NCBI GenBank assembly: GCA_963741755.1
Contig: CAVUJG010000014.1
Coordinates: 1-64,000 of the forward strand
DNA: 64,000 nt
Source: Sva-07 sp963741755
GTDB taxonomy: Bacteria > Actinomycetota > Acidimicrobiia > Acidimicrobiales > Ilumatobacteraceae
Direction: 5' to 3'
The position numbers and the translations under genes were made by a program. The notes beneath the pieces are model-generated. The model was not told the origin of the DNA. It worked only from the letters and a program-made list of their open reading frames with translations, and made no database searches. Below, piece after piece: positions 16,099-26,068 of this stretch (positions are counted from its first letter, which is position 1; each line of letters begins with the position of its first letter).

Positions 16099-16656
16099 AT
16101 GCGCGTTGTGGCGGGAGAACTGGGTGGACGTCGACTGGTCACCCCCGATGGCACCTCGACACGTCCGACCACCGACCGCGTCCGGGAAGCGATCTTCAAC
16201 TCGCTCGGCAGCTCGGGAGTGCTCGACGGCGCCATCGTGGCCGACCTCTTCGCGGGCAGTGGGGCCATCGGGATCGAAGCGCTGTCGCGCGGTGCCGAAC
16301 GCTGCGTGTTCGTCGAACGAGATCGAGCTGCGCTGCGAGCCCTGAACGACAACCTCGACGCGCTCGACTTGGGCGACCGCTCCAAGGTGCTCGGCGCCGA
16401 TGCGTTGTCGGTCGTCGGCACGATCGACGCCGACATCGTCTTCGCCGACCCGCCCTACGACTTCGATTCGTGGGACAGCCTGCTCAACCGAGTCACCGCC
16501 GACCTCGTGGTTGCCGAGTCAGGATCGACCATTGCGGCGCCGACCGGCTGGACCGTGCTGCGAGACCGGAAGTACGGGCGCACTCGCGTGACCTTCCTCG
16601 AACGCGCGGTCGACCTGCCGGCGGGCGACACAGCAGTAGTGTCTGAGACCGAATGA
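16099..16656 (+). CDS. rsmD: 16S rRNA (guanine-N2)-methyltransferase RsmD
   Basis: 185 residues. RsmD methylates G966 of 16S rRNA (E. coli numbering) using S-adenosylmethionine. It starts MRVVAGELGGRRLVTP as the family does, then RPTTDRVREAIFNSL, the SAM loop VADLFAGSGAIGIEALSRG and the catalytic FADPPYDF motif. The start at 16099 fits both the family and the -10 box just upstream. The stop overlaps coaD by four bases (ATGA), the widespread rsmD-coaD operon. Cytosolic. Confidence 0.95.
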   Translation: MRVVAGELGGRRLVTPDGTSTRPTTDRVREAIFNSLGSSGVLDGAIVADLFAGSGAIGIEALSRGAERCVFVERDRAALRALNDNLDALDLGDRSKVLGADALSVVGTIDADIVFADPPYDFDSWDSLLNRVTADLVVAESGSTIAAPTGWTVLRDRKYGRTRVTFLERAVDLPAGDTAVVSETE

Positions 16657-17150
16657 CCACGTCACTGCGGGTGCTCTATCCGGGGAGCTTCGATCCGATC
16701 CACCTCGGGCACATCGATGTCATCGAGCAGGCCCACGAGCTCTTCGGGTCCGTCGTGGTGGCGATCATGCACAACCACGCCAAGCCGTCGGGGCTGTTCA
16801 GCATCGACGATCGCGTCGAGATGGCTTCCGCCGCGCTGGCGCACCTCGACGGAGTCAGCGTGGTCGCGCAGACCGGCCTCGCCGTACAGGCCGCCCAGCG
16901 TGCCGACGTCGACTTCATCGTGAAGGGCCTGCGTACCTCGGGCGACTTCGAGATCGAGCAGCAGATGGCCCACAACAACCACGCAGTGACCGGGGTGCGC
17001 ACGGTGTATCTTCCCTGCCGGCCCGAACTCGGGTACATCAGCAGCCGCTTCGTGCGCGAGATCGCGAAGTACGGTGGATCCATCGACCATCTCGTCCCGG
17101 CACATGTCGCCGATGCACTGCGCCGTGTGAACGGCAGCGAACAGAACTGA
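16653..17150 (+). CDS. coaD: Pantetheine-phosphate adenylyltransferase
   Basis: 165 residues, the fourth enzyme of coenzyme A synthesis, transferring AMP from ATP to 4'-phosphopantetheine. Nucleotidyltransferase motifs are clear: YPGSFDPIHLGHIDVI at the start, KGLRTSGDFEIEQQMAHNN in the middle and the ISSRFVREIAKYGG signature near the end. The length is standard for the bacterial hexameric enzyme. It overlaps rsmD by four bases and is followed after seven bases by the coiled-coil gene, so the three are probably cotranscribed. Confidence 0.97.
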   Translation: MTTSLRVLYPGSFDPIHLGHIDVIEQAHELFGSVVVAIMHNHAKPSGLFSIDDRVEMASAALAHLDGVSVVAQTGLAVQAAQRADVDFIVKGLRTSGDFEIEQQMAHNNHAVTGVRTVYLPCRPELGYISSRFVREIAKYGGSIDHLVPAHVADALRRVNGSEQN

Positions 17151-17157
17151 GCCAACC

Positions 17158-17751
17158 ATGAGCTACGACGACGGCGACGGCGCCTACGACGACATCGACG
17201 ACGACTACCCCGATCCAGCGGCCGCTGGCGGCTTCGTCGGTGACGCCGAAACCCTCCTGCGCCGTGCGATCGACATCATCGCCACCGCGCCGACCATGCC
17301 GTTGTCGTCGTCACCGCGCATCGACCGCGACGAGATGATCGAACTGCTCGAGGAATCGCTGCACCGGCTTCCGGAGGAGCTTCGTCAAGCGCGCTGGATG
17401 CTCAAGGAACGCCAGGAGTTCGTGGCCAAGACCCGCCGCGAGGCCGACGAGCTGCTCGAAGCCGCCCGAGTGCGCGCCGAGCGCATGGTGCAGCGCACCG
17501 AGGTGGTGCGTGCCGCCGAGCAGCGAGCTCGCCAGGTCATGGAGACCGCCGAGGCGGACTCGCGACGTCTCAAGCACGAGACCGAGGACTTCCTCGACCA
17601 ACGACTCGGCTCGTTCGAGATCCTGCTCGACAAGCTGCAGAAGACCGTCGGCGCCGGACGTCAACGCCTGTCGATCGGCGGGGCCGTCGACGAAACGAAC
17701 ACGATCGAGGAAGACGATCCCACCAAGGGATTCTTCGATCAGGATCACTGA
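17158..17751 (+). CDS. DivIVA-like coiled-coil protein, SepIVA-like
   Basis: 197 residues. After an acidic N-terminus there is a short hydrophobic segment (TLLRRAIDIIATAPTMPLSS), then a long heptad-rich stretch from about residue 55 to 150 (ELLEESLHRLPEELRQARWM, EADELLEAARVRAERM). This matches the actinobacterial SepIVA family, septum-linked DivIVA-domain proteins, which in mycobacteria also sit next to the DUF177 and rnc genes. I infer a role in cell division or envelope growth from family and gene order; the sequence alone shows only the coiled coil. DUF177 starts seven bases after its stop. Confidence 0.75.
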   Translation: MSYDDGDGAYDDIDDDYPDPAAAGGFVGDAETLLRRAIDIIATAPTMPLSSSPRIDRDEMIELLEESLHRLPEELRQARWMLKERQEFVAKTRREADELLEAARVRAERMVQRTEVVRAAEQRARQVMETAEADSRRLKHETEDFLDQRLGSFEILLDKLQKTVGAGRQRLSIGGAVDETNTIEEDDPTKGFFDQDH

Positions 17752-17758
17752 TCGGCCC

Positions 17759-18268
17759 GTGGCCGACCTCCTACGCCCACTTCGGATCAACGCCGTCGAG
17801 CTGCTCCGCCAGCCCGGCGCCGTCCGGGACGTGACCGTCGACATCGCGGCCGCCCCGCTCGACGCCGAGCACGAACGTCTCGTCGGCGACATCCACGTCG
17901 AGCTGCGGCTCACGGCGCTCAACGACGGCATCGACGTCGACGGCACGGTCAGCGCCGCCTGGTCCACGGTGTGTCGTCGATGCCTCGTCGATGTCTCGGG
18001 CACCGCGGTCGGCGTCGTCGACGAGCTGTACCAGATCGAACCGCTCGACCCCGATGCCTACCTGATCGAGGACGGCCAGCTCGATCTCGCCCCCCTCATT
18101 CGCGAGACCGTGTTGTTGGAACTCGAGACCGAGCGGCTGTGTCGTGACGACTGCGCAGGGCTCTGTCCCGTCTGTGGCATCGACCGCAACAGCGCCGAGT
18201 GCTCGTGCGACACGTCCGTGAAGGACGACCGGTGGGCCGGACTCGAAGGATTCGTTCCCGACGAGTGA
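17759..18268 (+). CDS. yceD: DUF177 (YceD) protein
   Basis: 169 residues from a GTG. YceD/DUF177 proteins lie next to rpmF in most bacteria and are implicated in 23S rRNA accumulation. The family shape is present: an N-terminal beta-rich part (PLRINAVELLRQPGAVRDV), a central CRRC pair and a C-terminal Cys-rich segment (CRDDCAGLCPVCGIDRNSAE) that could bind zinc. The GTG at 17759 gives the right N-terminus; the frame is open earlier, inside the preceding gene. rpmF follows after a 144-base gap. Confidence 0.9.
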   Translation: MADLLRPLRINAVELLRQPGAVRDVTVDIAAAPLDAEHERLVGDIHVELRLTALNDGIDVDGTVSAAWSTVCRRCLVDVSGTAVGVVDELYQIEPLDPDAYLIEDGQLDLAPLIRETVLLELETERLCRDDCAGLCPVCGIDRNSAECSCDTSVKDDRWAGLEGFVPDE

Positions 18269-18412
18269 GCCCGCCAGATGTCGGGCCCGATGGCAATGGC
18301 GCCGCCCCCCGATAACGTGATGCGGCCGTTGTGGCACGGTGTGCCCGACTCGGGCCCCCGGAATCCAGTACCGGTCGCACGATGACCGTCCCCGAGAACC
18401 AGGAAGCGAACG

Positions 18413-18592
18413 ATGGCCGTTCCCAAGAAGAAGACCTCGAAGTCGAAGACCCGCAGCCGTCGGGCGAGCGCCTGGAAGCTGGACGCGCCGGCTCGCAGCC
18501 TGTGCCCGCGTTGCGGAAACGCCAAGACTCCACACGTGGTGTGCCCGTCGTGTGGCTGGTACCGCGATCGCGTCGTCGTCGACGTCGGCTGA
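18413..18592 (+). CDS. rpmF: 50S ribosomal protein L32
   Basis: 59 residues read directly from the sequence: MAVPKKKTSKSKTRSRRASA, then WKLDAP, then a four-Cys zinc ribbon (LCPRCG and VCPSCGWY) and the end RDRVVVDVG. This is bL32 with its zinc site. AGGA lies eight bases before the ATG. It is flanked by DUF177 and plsX, the standard arrangement, and the TGA at 18590 is 16 bases before the plsX start. The plus-strand frame beginning at 18339 runs over it in another phase and should not hide it. Confidence 0.96.
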   Translation: MAVPKKKTSKSKTRSRRASAWKLDAPARSLCPRCGNAKTPHVVCPSCGWYRDRVVVDVG

Positions 18593-18608
18593 TCTCCTGA
18601 GCAACGCC

Positions 18609-19598
18609 ATGCTCCCCGTCGCCGTCGACGCCATGGGCGGCGATCACGCTCCCGGGCCGATCCTGGCCGGAGCGCACCGCGCTGCGGCCGCTGGTATCCC
18701 CATCGTTCTCGTCGGTCCCGCCGACCTCGCAGGCCGCGAAGGTCCTGACGGCTCTCTGCTCGATCTGATCGAGGCGACCGAGGTCATCGGCATGCACGAC
18801 GACCCTGCCCAGGGTGTTCGTCGCAAGAAGGACTCCACGCTCGTCCGCGCGGCTGAGGCGGTCAGAGATGGTCGGGCCAGCGCCATGATCTCGGCGGGCA
18901 ACACCGGCGCAACGATGGCGTCGGCGCTGCTGCGCATGGGTCGTATCTCCGGTGTGAAGCGTCCCGCAATCGCCACCCCGATCCCGGTACCCGGGTCAAC
19001 GCCCACCGTGCTGCTCGACGCCGGCGCGAACTCCGAAGTGCAGGCCGAATGGCTCGTGCAGTTCGCGCTGATGGGGTCGGTGTACGCACGTCATCGCTTC
19101 GACATCGATGCGCCGCGCGTGGGTCTGCTGTCGATCGGTGAGGAGCCTGGCAAGGGCGACAGCCTCCGCAAGGAGGCCTACGAACTGCTCGGCGCGGCGT
19201 CGCATCTGAACTTCGTCGGCAACGTCGAGGGTCGTGACGTCATGAGCGCGGACCTCGACGTGTGTGTCACCGACGGGTTCACCGGCAACGTCGTACTCAA
19301 GACGCTCGAAGGTGGCATGAAGGTGGTCATCAAGGCGTTGCTCGAGGCGTTCTCCGCCGAGGAGCACTACAAGCCACACGCCGACGCGCTGATGCCCGCC
19401 TTGCTGCCGCTCTACGAATCGCTGAGCCCCGACACCTACGGCGGCGCTGTGCTGCTGGGTGTCGATGGCGTCTGCGTCATCGCTCACGGCTCGTCGGGCG
19501 AGACCGCCATCGCCAACGGGATCGGCGTTGCCCGCGACATGGTGGCCCATGACATGGTCGGCGAGATCCGTGCCGCGATCGCCGGCAACGCGGCCTGA
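18609..19598 (+). CDS. plsX: Phosphate acyltransferase PlsX
   Basis: 329 residues. PlsX turns acyl-ACP plus phosphate into acyl-phosphate, the first step of the PlsX/Y route to phosphatidic acid; peripheral membrane enzyme. Signatures: LPVAVDAMGGDHAPGPILAG at the start, SAMISAGNTGATMASAL, VLLDAGANSEVQAEWLVQFA, and CVTDGFTGNVVLKTLEGGMK. The ATG at 18609 gives the exact family N-terminus. It lies between rpmF and acpP, a common fatty-acid/phospholipid cluster. Confidence 0.97.
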   Translation: MLPVAVDAMGGDHAPGPILAGAHRAAAAGIPIVLVGPADLAGREGPDGSLLDLIEATEVIGMHDDPAQGVRRKKDSTLVRAAEAVRDGRASAMISAGNTGATMASALLRMGRISGVKRPAIATPIPVPGSTPTVLLDAGANSEVQAEWLVQFALMGSVYARHRFDIDAPRVGLLSIGEEPGKGDSLRKEAYELLGAASHLNFVGNVEGRDVMSADLDVCVTDGFTGNVVLKTLEGGMKVVIKALLEAFSAEEHYKPHADALMPALLPLYESLSPDTYGGAVLLGVDGVCVIAHGSSGETAIANGIGVARDMVAHDMVGEIRAAIAGNAA

Positions 19599-19625
19599 AC
19601 GCCCCGACACCGACACGCGGACAAC

Positions 19626-19631
19626 TACACT
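19626..19631 (+). promoter_or_regulatory. -10 box TACACT for acpP
   Basis: TACACT ends eight bases before the GTG start of acpP, in the leaderless spacing seen widely here. It suggests that acpP can be transcribed apart from plsX. Confidence 0.45.
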
Positions 19632-19639
19632 CGGCGCCC

Positions 19640-19924
19640 GTGCCAGCAGATTCCGCCCCACTCGAACGCGACGAGATCTTCGAGATCGTCCGTGACCGAC
19701 TCGCCGACATCCTCGAGATCGAGCCGGCCACCATCACGGAGGGGCAGTCGTTCGTCGACGACCTCGACGCCGACTCGTTGGCGCTGATCGAACTCGTCGA
19801 GGCGCTCGAGGAGCAACTGGGGGACCGGATTCCCGACTTTCGGATCGAGGACGAAGACCTCGAAGACCTCAAGACCGTGCGTGACGCGATCGACTACGTC
19901 CACGAACGCGCCACGGCGAGCTGA
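19640..19924 (+). CDS. acpP: Acyl carrier protein
   Basis: 94 residues, acidic. ACP carries growing acyl chains on a 4'-phosphopantetheine arm attached to the Ser of the DSL motif, here Ser46 in DDLDADSLALIELVEALEE. Helices I (DEIFEIVRDRLADIL) and IV (DLKTVRDAIDYVHE) fit the family. A short extension at the N-terminus precedes the fold. GTG start with a -10 box eight bases upstream. Neighbours plsX and rnc match the acpP context of many bacteria. Confidence 0.95.
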   Translation: MPADSAPLERDEIFEIVRDRLADILEIEPATITEGQSFVDDLDADSLALIELVEALEEQLGDRIPDFRIEDEDLEDLKTVRDAIDYVHERATAS

Positions 19925-19953
19925 TCGCCGGATGTTCACCGGATGATCGCGAC

Positions 19954-20649
19954 GTGACCGCCAGCGACCCACCGTCGCCCGGTCTCGCTGAGCTGGCCGC
20001 TCGCATCGGGTACCGGTTCGACGACTGGAGCTTGCTCGAGCGGTCGCTCGCCCACCGGTCGTGGTGTGCCGAAACCCCTGGAGCGACCAGCAACGAACGT
20101 CTCGAGTTCCTCGGCGACGCCGTGCTCGGCTGGGCGATTGCCGACCTGGTGTACCACCGCTATCCCGTCGCCGAGGGCCAACTGACCGATCTGCGAAAGA
20201 GCGTGGTCAACGCCATCGCGCTCGCCGAGGTCGCCCAGGAGATCGGTCTCGGCGAGCACGTGCTGCTCGGGCGAGGCGAGTCCGCCGCCGGTGGCGCCGA
20301 CAAGCCGTCGATCCTGTCCGATGCCTTCGAGGCGGTACTCGGCGCCGTGTATCTCGATGGTGGCGCCGACGCGGCGTATGAGATGGTCGAGCGGCTCGTG
20401 GTGCCTCGCATGCCGGACTCGGCCGACTCGATGGGGCAGTTCGACCAGAAGACGCAACTGCAGGAGCTGAGCGCCCGCCTGGGTCGCGGTGCTCCCGTGT
20501 ACGAGTTGTCGTCGAACGGCCCCGATCATGCCAAGACGTTCCATGCTCGAGTGCTCGTCGACGGCGAAGTCCTCGGCGTCGGCATCGGACGATCGAAGAA
20601 GGCCGCCGAACAGCTCGCTGCCACCGAGGCCTGCCTCGCGCTCGGCTGA
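19954..20649 (+). CDS. rnc: Ribonuclease III
   Basis: 231 residues. It cleaves double-stranded RNA, including rRNA precursors. The catalytic domain shows SLAHRSWC, the signature ATSNERLEFLGDAVLGWAIA with its acidic metal ligands, and LSDAFEAVLGAVYLDGG. A C-terminal double-stranded RNA-binding domain follows (DQKTQLQELSARLGRG, then GIGRSKKAAEQLAATEACLA). GTG start. It precedes mutM by 25 bases and smc is nearby, an order conserved in actinobacteria. Confidence 0.97.
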   Translation: MTASDPPSPGLAELAARIGYRFDDWSLLERSLAHRSWCAETPGATSNERLEFLGDAVLGWAIADLVYHRYPVAEGQLTDLRKSVVNAIALAEVAQEIGLGEHVLLGRGESAAGGADKPSILSDAFEAVLGAVYLDGGADAAYEMVERLVVPRMPDSADSMGQFDQKTQLQELSARLGRGAPVYELSSNGPDHAKTFHARVLVDGEVLGVGIGRSKKAAEQLAATEACLALG

Positions 20650-20674
20650 CATCTCGGCTGCACCGTGAACGTCG

Positions 20675-21511
20675 ATGCCTGAGCTTCCCGAAGTCGAGAC
20701 GGTCCGACGCGGACTGCAACGGCACCTCGTCGGGCGCCGGATCGAGCGCGTCGAGGTGGGCCGCGAGCGCTCGGTGCGCCGCACGTCGCGCGAGGCGGTG
20801 ATCGCCGGACTCAGCGACACCGTGGTCGAAGCCGCCGACCGTCGCGGCAAGTACCTGCTGCTCGCCTTGGACTCAGGCGACACCTGCATGATCCATCTCC
20901 GAATGAGCGGCCAGGTGCTCCTGGCGGCCGCTGGAGCGCAACGACCGGCGCACACCCATGTCGTGCTGCATCTCGACGACGGCAACGAGGCGTGGTTCGT
21001 CGATCCGCGCACGTTCGGCGAGGTCGTCGTGTTCGACCCCGACCGTGTCGAGGTGGAGCTGCCCGAACTCGCTCGGCTCGGTGTCGATCCGATCGCCGAG
21101 CCCTTCGATGCCGCGATCCTCCGCCAGGCGTTCGGTACGACCTCACGGGCGCTCAAGCCGCTCCTGCTCGACCAACACGTCGTTGCGGGGATCGGCAACA
21201 TCTACGCCGACGAGATCCTCCATCGGGCCCGTCTTCGACCGGATCGCCCGGCATCGAGCCTCGACCGGCGGCGACTCGCCACCTTGCACCGCTCGATCGT
21301 GGAGGTGCTCACCGACGCCATCGATGCGGGCGGCTCGACGCTCGGCGATGCCCAGTACGTGGATCTGATGGGCGAGGGCGGCTCCTATCAGGACGAGCAC
21401 TGTGTGTACGGGCGTGGGGGAGAGCGCTGTGTCACGTGCGGGCGAGGATGGGTGCGTCGCTCGGTCACCGGCGGTCGAGGCACCCACTGGTGTCCGGTCT
21501 GCCAACACTGA
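20675..21511 (+). CDS. mutM: Formamidopyrimidine-DNA glycosylase
   Basis: 278 residues. MutM removes oxidised purines such as 8-oxoguanine and nicks the strand. The N-terminal catalytic PELPEVETVRRGL (Pro2 nucleophile, Glu3), the HLRMSGQ motif, NIYADEILHRARLRP helix-two-turn-helix and the C-terminal zinc finger (two CxxC pairs, ERCVTCGRG and HWCPVCQH) are all present. Family length is normal. It is probably cotranscribed with rnc, with which it is linked in actinobacteria. Confidence 0.97.
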   Translation: MPELPEVETVRRGLQRHLVGRRIERVEVGRERSVRRTSREAVIAGLSDTVVEAADRRGKYLLLALDSGDTCMIHLRMSGQVLLAAAGAQRPAHTHVVLHLDDGNEAWFVDPRTFGEVVVFDPDRVEVELPELARLGVDPIAEPFDAAILRQAFGTTSRALKPLLLDQHVVAGIGNIYADEILHRARLRPDRPASSLDRRRLATLHRSIVEVLTDAIDAGGSTLGDAQYVDLMGEGGSYQDEHCVYGRGGERCVTCGRGWVRRSVTGGRGTHWCPVCQH

Positions 21512-21563
21512 CACGAACACCCCGAACACTGACACGCACCCCGCGAGCTGCGAGCATGACCGC

Positions 21564-22389
21564 GTGCTTCTCACACCTCGGTATGGGCCGACTCCGATCA
21601 TCGTGCTCGACGGCGACCCGGCAGCGGTGGCCGAACCGGCGATCCGGCAGCGGCGACGGTTCCTCACGATGATCGAACAACTCACCGACGACGAGTGGTT
21701 GCATCCGAGCCGATGTGACGGGTGGTCGGCGCGAGACGTTGCCGTGCATCTCGCCTCGACGAACGCGTTCTGGGAACTCTCGATCCGGTCGGGGATCAAC
21801 GGTGTGCCGACAGAGATGCTGGCTGCATTCGACCCGGTCGCCACCCCCGCCGGGATGGTCGAGGCCTCGACGCTGACCACCGACGAGATCGTCGAGTCGT
21901 TCTCGGCGTCGTCGAAGTCACTTGCCGATCTGCTCCTCGAACTCGACGCAGCGGACTGGACGGCGCAGGCCGAGGCGCCGCCCGGGCACGTCAGCGTGAG
22001 CGCGGTGGCGCATCACGCACTGTGGGACTCCTGGATCCACGAACGCGACATCGCACTCCCGCTCGGTCGAGAACCCGATGTCGAGCCCGACGAGGTGATC
22101 GCCAGTCTTCGCTATGTCGCGGCGCTCACGCCCGCCTTGTCGCTGGCTTCGGGCGCCTCGGGAGCGGCCGGTTTCGACGTCGTCGGCCTCCGGCCCCGAC
22201 GCCGACTTCCACGTTGCGATCACCGATGGCGTGGTCGTGACCACCGGGACGTCGGGGCCGCACTTCGAACTCGCCGGCAATGCAGTCGACCTGGTCGAAG
22301 CATTGAGCTTCCGCCGCCCACTCGAACAGACGATTCCCCGGGAGCTCGAGTGGGTCTTCGGCGGATTGGGCGCGGCCTTCGACCGCTGA
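21564..22389 (+). CDS. Maleylpyruvate isomerase/DinB-like family protein, frameshifted as read
   Basis: About 275 residues of the TIGR03083-type family (metal-binding DinB-like fold, some members mycothiol-dependent). LTDDEWLHPSRCDGWSARDV and AVHLASTNAFWEL are the typical N-terminal helices, and HHALWDSWIHERDIALPLG carries the later metal-binding His. The C-terminal domain (DADFHVAITDGVVVTTGTSG, AVDLVEALSFRRPLEQ) is in another frame. One extra base lies at about 22180-22198, after GAAGFDVV. I used the GTG at 21564; the start is uncertain. The substrate is unknown. Other single-base frameshifts in this window point to an assembly error rather than decay. Confidence 0.7.
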
Positions 22390-22441
22390 GCAGCGATGGT
22401 ACGGGTGTGTGGGCACTCCGCCGGGTAGCTTCGCCGGTGCT

Positions 22442-25400
22442 GTGTTCCTGAAGAGTCTCAACCTCAAGGGGTTCAAGTCGTTCGCCGACAGCACCACGAT
22501 GGTGCTCGAACCCGGCGTCACCGTCGTCGTCGGCCCCAATGGATCGGGCAAGTCCAACGTCGTCGACGCGATTGCCTGGGTGCTCGGCGCCCAGGCGCCC
22601 AAGGCCGTGCGCTCGCAGAAGATGGACGACGTGATCTTCGCCGGCACGGCGTCACGCCCGGCGCTCGGGCGCGCCGAGGTGAGCATCACGATCGACAACT
22701 CCGACGGCACGCTCGGCGTCGAGTTCAATGAAGTGACCGTCACCCGTGTCCTGTTCCGCACCGGTGACTCCGAGTATGCGATCAACGGTGTCCCGTGTCG
22801 CCTGCTCGACGTCCAAGAGCTGCTGTCCGATGCCGGCGTCGGGCGCCAGCAGCACGTGATCGTCAGCCAGGGCCAGATCGATGCGGTGCTCAACGCTCGA
22901 CCGGAGGAACGTCGCGCGATCATCGAAGAGGCCGCCGGTGTCCTCAAGTTCCGCAAGCGCAAGGAGAAGGCCGAACGCCGCCTCGATGCCACCGAGGCCA
23001 ACCTGTTGCGCGTGCAGGACCTACTGCGCGAGGTTCGTCGCCAACTGCGCCCGTTGGAACGTCAGGCTCAGGCCGCCGAACGTCATGGTTCGCTGATCAC
23101 CGAGCTGACCGAGGTCAAGACCTTCGTGTCCGGGCGTGAGATCGCGTCGTGGCGGACGAAGCTCGAATCGCTGGCGGTCACTCGACTCGAGAGCGCCACG
23201 GCCGAGTCGGAGCTGAAGTCGGCACTCGCCGCACTCGACACGCAGGTGATGGCGATCGAGGCGCAACTGTCCGCTCGGGGCGCCAGCGATGTGAGCGACC
23301 GTCTGGTGCGCGTCGAGCAACTCCGCGAACGCGCACGCGGTCTCGCCGCGGTGCTGGTCGAGCGGCGCCGATCGCTGGAACGTGACAAGGGCCAACTGCT
23401 CGACGCCGGTGTCGTCGCCAACCTCGAAGCCGATGCGGCACGCTTCCGGTCCGAACTCGACGACGTCGTGGTGGCGCTCGCCGAGATCGAACCCGCATCC
23501 GAGGCGCTGATCGCCGACGAGGAGACCTTCCGGGCCGAACGCACGAAGATGATGGACGCCGTGAGTTCGGATCAGTCCGGATCCCAAGCGGCCAGTGCCG
23601 CTGCCGAAGTGCGCGGTGAGTTGCGTTCGGTGCGCTCGTCGCTCGAACGTTCCACGGGAGATCTGCGGCGGTTCCGCGAGCGTTTCGACTCGCTGGCCGC
23701 CAAGCGCGACGCCAGCACCGAACGGGCTGTCCGGTTCCGTACCGATTGCGACGAAGCCGGTGCGATCGAGGAACCACTCGTCGCCGAGGTCGAACTGGCC
23801 GAGGCGGCACTTGCCGATGCGGTGTCGACGCACGAGGCGCGCCAATCGCTGCGCAACGACGCTGCCGAAGAGGCCTCGCGGTGCGCTGCTCGGGTCGAGG
23901 CGCTCGAACTCGCCCTCGACGCAGCGAGGGCCAGGGCCGGAGCCGAACGCCTGGCTGGGGTCGACGGTGTGCTCGGCACGCTGCTCGACCTCATCGAGAT
24001 CGACGAAGGCTGGGAGCCCGCCGTCGAAGCGGCACTCGGCGAGTCATTGACTGCGGTCGTCGTCGACGACCCGTCGGCGGGGCGCCGTGCGCTCGACGCC
24101 TTGCGCAGCTCCGACACGAGCGGTGCGGTGATCGCGCTCGGGACACGCCCGGCCGGCCAACCGCGACCAGGGGTCGGCGACCCGGTCCGGCCTCACGCTC
24201 GCTCGTCACGCCCTGGCGTCGACGCACTGCTCGACGGATTGCTCGGATCGGCTGTCCGGGTCGATGGTCTGGGGGCGGCGGTCGATGCTGCGCTGAGCCA
24301 CCCGGATGCCGTTGTCGTCACCGAAGGCGGCGACCGGTTCGGCTTGAGCGGGTGGCGGGTCGGCGCCGCCGGCAGTGGCGCCACGGCCGCCGCCCTCGAC
24401 GATGCGATCGAGCGGTCGCGTACCGCTGCGGACGCTCTGGAACGTGCCACCGAGGCCGTTGCCTCGTCCGAGCGGGCGCTGCAGGCCGCTCGCACCGCCG
24501 AGACCGAGCTGGCGCGCCGACTCGATGCCAACGACGCCCGCTTCAGCGCAGCGTCGGAGGGGTTGGCGCAAGCGCAACGCGAGCATCGGGAGGCAGAAGC
24601 CGAGCTCGAGAACCTCGAACGGTCGATCGACGACGTCACCGCCAACATCGTTCGCGACGAGCAGCGAATCGCCGAACTCGAAGCGCTGCTTGCCGGCGCT
24701 GGAGTCCGACGAGCAGGCAGAGGCCGACGCAGCACGCGCCCGAGGCGAACTGCGGGCCGAGCTCGAATCGCGGGCCGCCGCGTTGGCGTCGCGACGCAAG
24801 GACCTCGAGGTCCACAACGCCGGGCTCCACGAGCGCCAGCAACTTCTGGAGCGCCGTCTCGACGAGACCGAACGGCGTCTCGCCGCCGATGCCGAAGCGC
24901 GGATCGCTGCGGAGGGCCGGCGCGTCACGATCGAGCGGGACATCGGCGCGATCGACCGCCTCGTCGAGCGCGTCGCTGCGCACCGTGACGTCGTCGAGGT
25001 GTTGCACACCGACCTCGTCGAGCAGCGTCGCCGACAGAGCGACGAGGTGCGCGGGCTGACCACCGAGCTCGACCAGCACCGCCGCGCGCGCAGCGAGAAG
25101 GAGCACGCACTCGACGCATCGCGCGAGCGCGCCCGTCAAGCCGAGCTCGGCGAGGCCGAGGCGAAGCTGCGCCTCGAGACAGCGATCGAGACGCTGCGTC
25201 GCGAGCTGGACATCGAGCCCGCGGTCGCCGAAGCGGCAACCATGCCCGTGCTGCCCGACGGCGCGACGCCGGCCGGCCGTGTTCGCGAACTCGAACGGGA
25301 GCTGCGCCTGCTCGGTCCGATCAACCCGCTTGCGCTCGAAGAGTTCAACGAGCTCCAGGCGCGCCACACGTTCCTCGAAGAGCAGCTCGAAGACGTTCGG

Positions 25401-25910
25401 TCGACCCGTCGCGAACTCGCCCGGGTGATCGCTGCGGTCGACACCGAGATCCAGAACGTGTTCGCCTCGGCGTTCGCGGACGTCAGTGAGAACTTCACAC
25501 AGCTGTTCGGGCTGCTGTTCCCCGGCGGCGTCGGCAAGCTCAAGCTCACCGCCCCCGACGACATGCTCAACACGGGCATCGAGGTCGAGGCGAAGCCGAG
25601 CGGCAAGAACGTCAAGAAGCTGTCGCTGCTGTCGGGTGGCGAGCGCAGCCTCACGGCGCTGGCGTACCTGTTCGCCGTGTTCCGGTCGCGCCCGTCACCG
25701 TTCTATGTGATGGACGAGGTCGAGGCGGCGCTCGACGACGTCAACCTGCACCGCTTCCTCGGTCTGATCCAGGAGTTCCGCAAGGACGCCCAGCTGATCG
25801 TGGTGTCGCACCAGAAGCGCACGATGGAAGCCGGCGACTGCCTCCTGGGTGTGAGCATGCAGCCCGGCGGCTCCAGCAAGGTCGTCACCGAACGCGTCAC
25901 CACCTCCTGA
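22442..25910 (+). CDS. smc: Chromosome segregation protein SMC, one frameshift as read
   Basis: About 1155 residues when joined. SMC forms ring-shaped condensin-like complexes with ScpA/B for chromosome organisation. Walker A is VVVGPNGSGKSNVVDAIAWV near the N-terminus; two coiled-coil arms flank a hinge at about residues 500-650 (GVLGTLLDLIEIDEGWEPAV). The C-terminal head has the ABC signature KKLSLLSGGERSLTALAYLF and Walker B FYVMDEVEAALDDVN. A single extra base at about 24690-24703, inside the second coiled coil (after RIAELEALLAG), splits it into two frames. Since both ATPase halves are intact and smc is rarely lost, a sequencing indel is likely. GTG start ten bases after TAGCTT. Confidence 0.93.
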
Positions 25911-25911
25911 A

Positions 25912-26037
25912 GTTCCCCGAGCCCAGGTCTCCGGGAACCACCGAAGTTCCCCGAGCCCAGGTCTCCGGGAACCAGCGGCCTCCTGGCCGGTAGCGTCGGT
26001 GCACGACAGTTCCCCGAGCCCAGGTCTCCGGGAACCA
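25912..26037 (+). repeat. Family B repeats, three copies upstream of ftsY
   Basis: The 29-base unit GTTCCCCGAGCCCAGG-TCTCCGGGAACCA occurs at 25912-25940, 25946-25974 and 26009-26037. GTTCCC and GGGAAC can pair at the ends. Copies 2 and 3 belong to a longer ~63-base tandem duplication that also doubles CCTGGCCGGTAGCGTCGGTG, including the TAGCGT box before ftsY. The first copy begins two bases after the smc stop. Confidence 0.9.
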
Positions 26038-26068
26038 CCCGCCACCTGGCCGGTAGCGTCGGTGAACG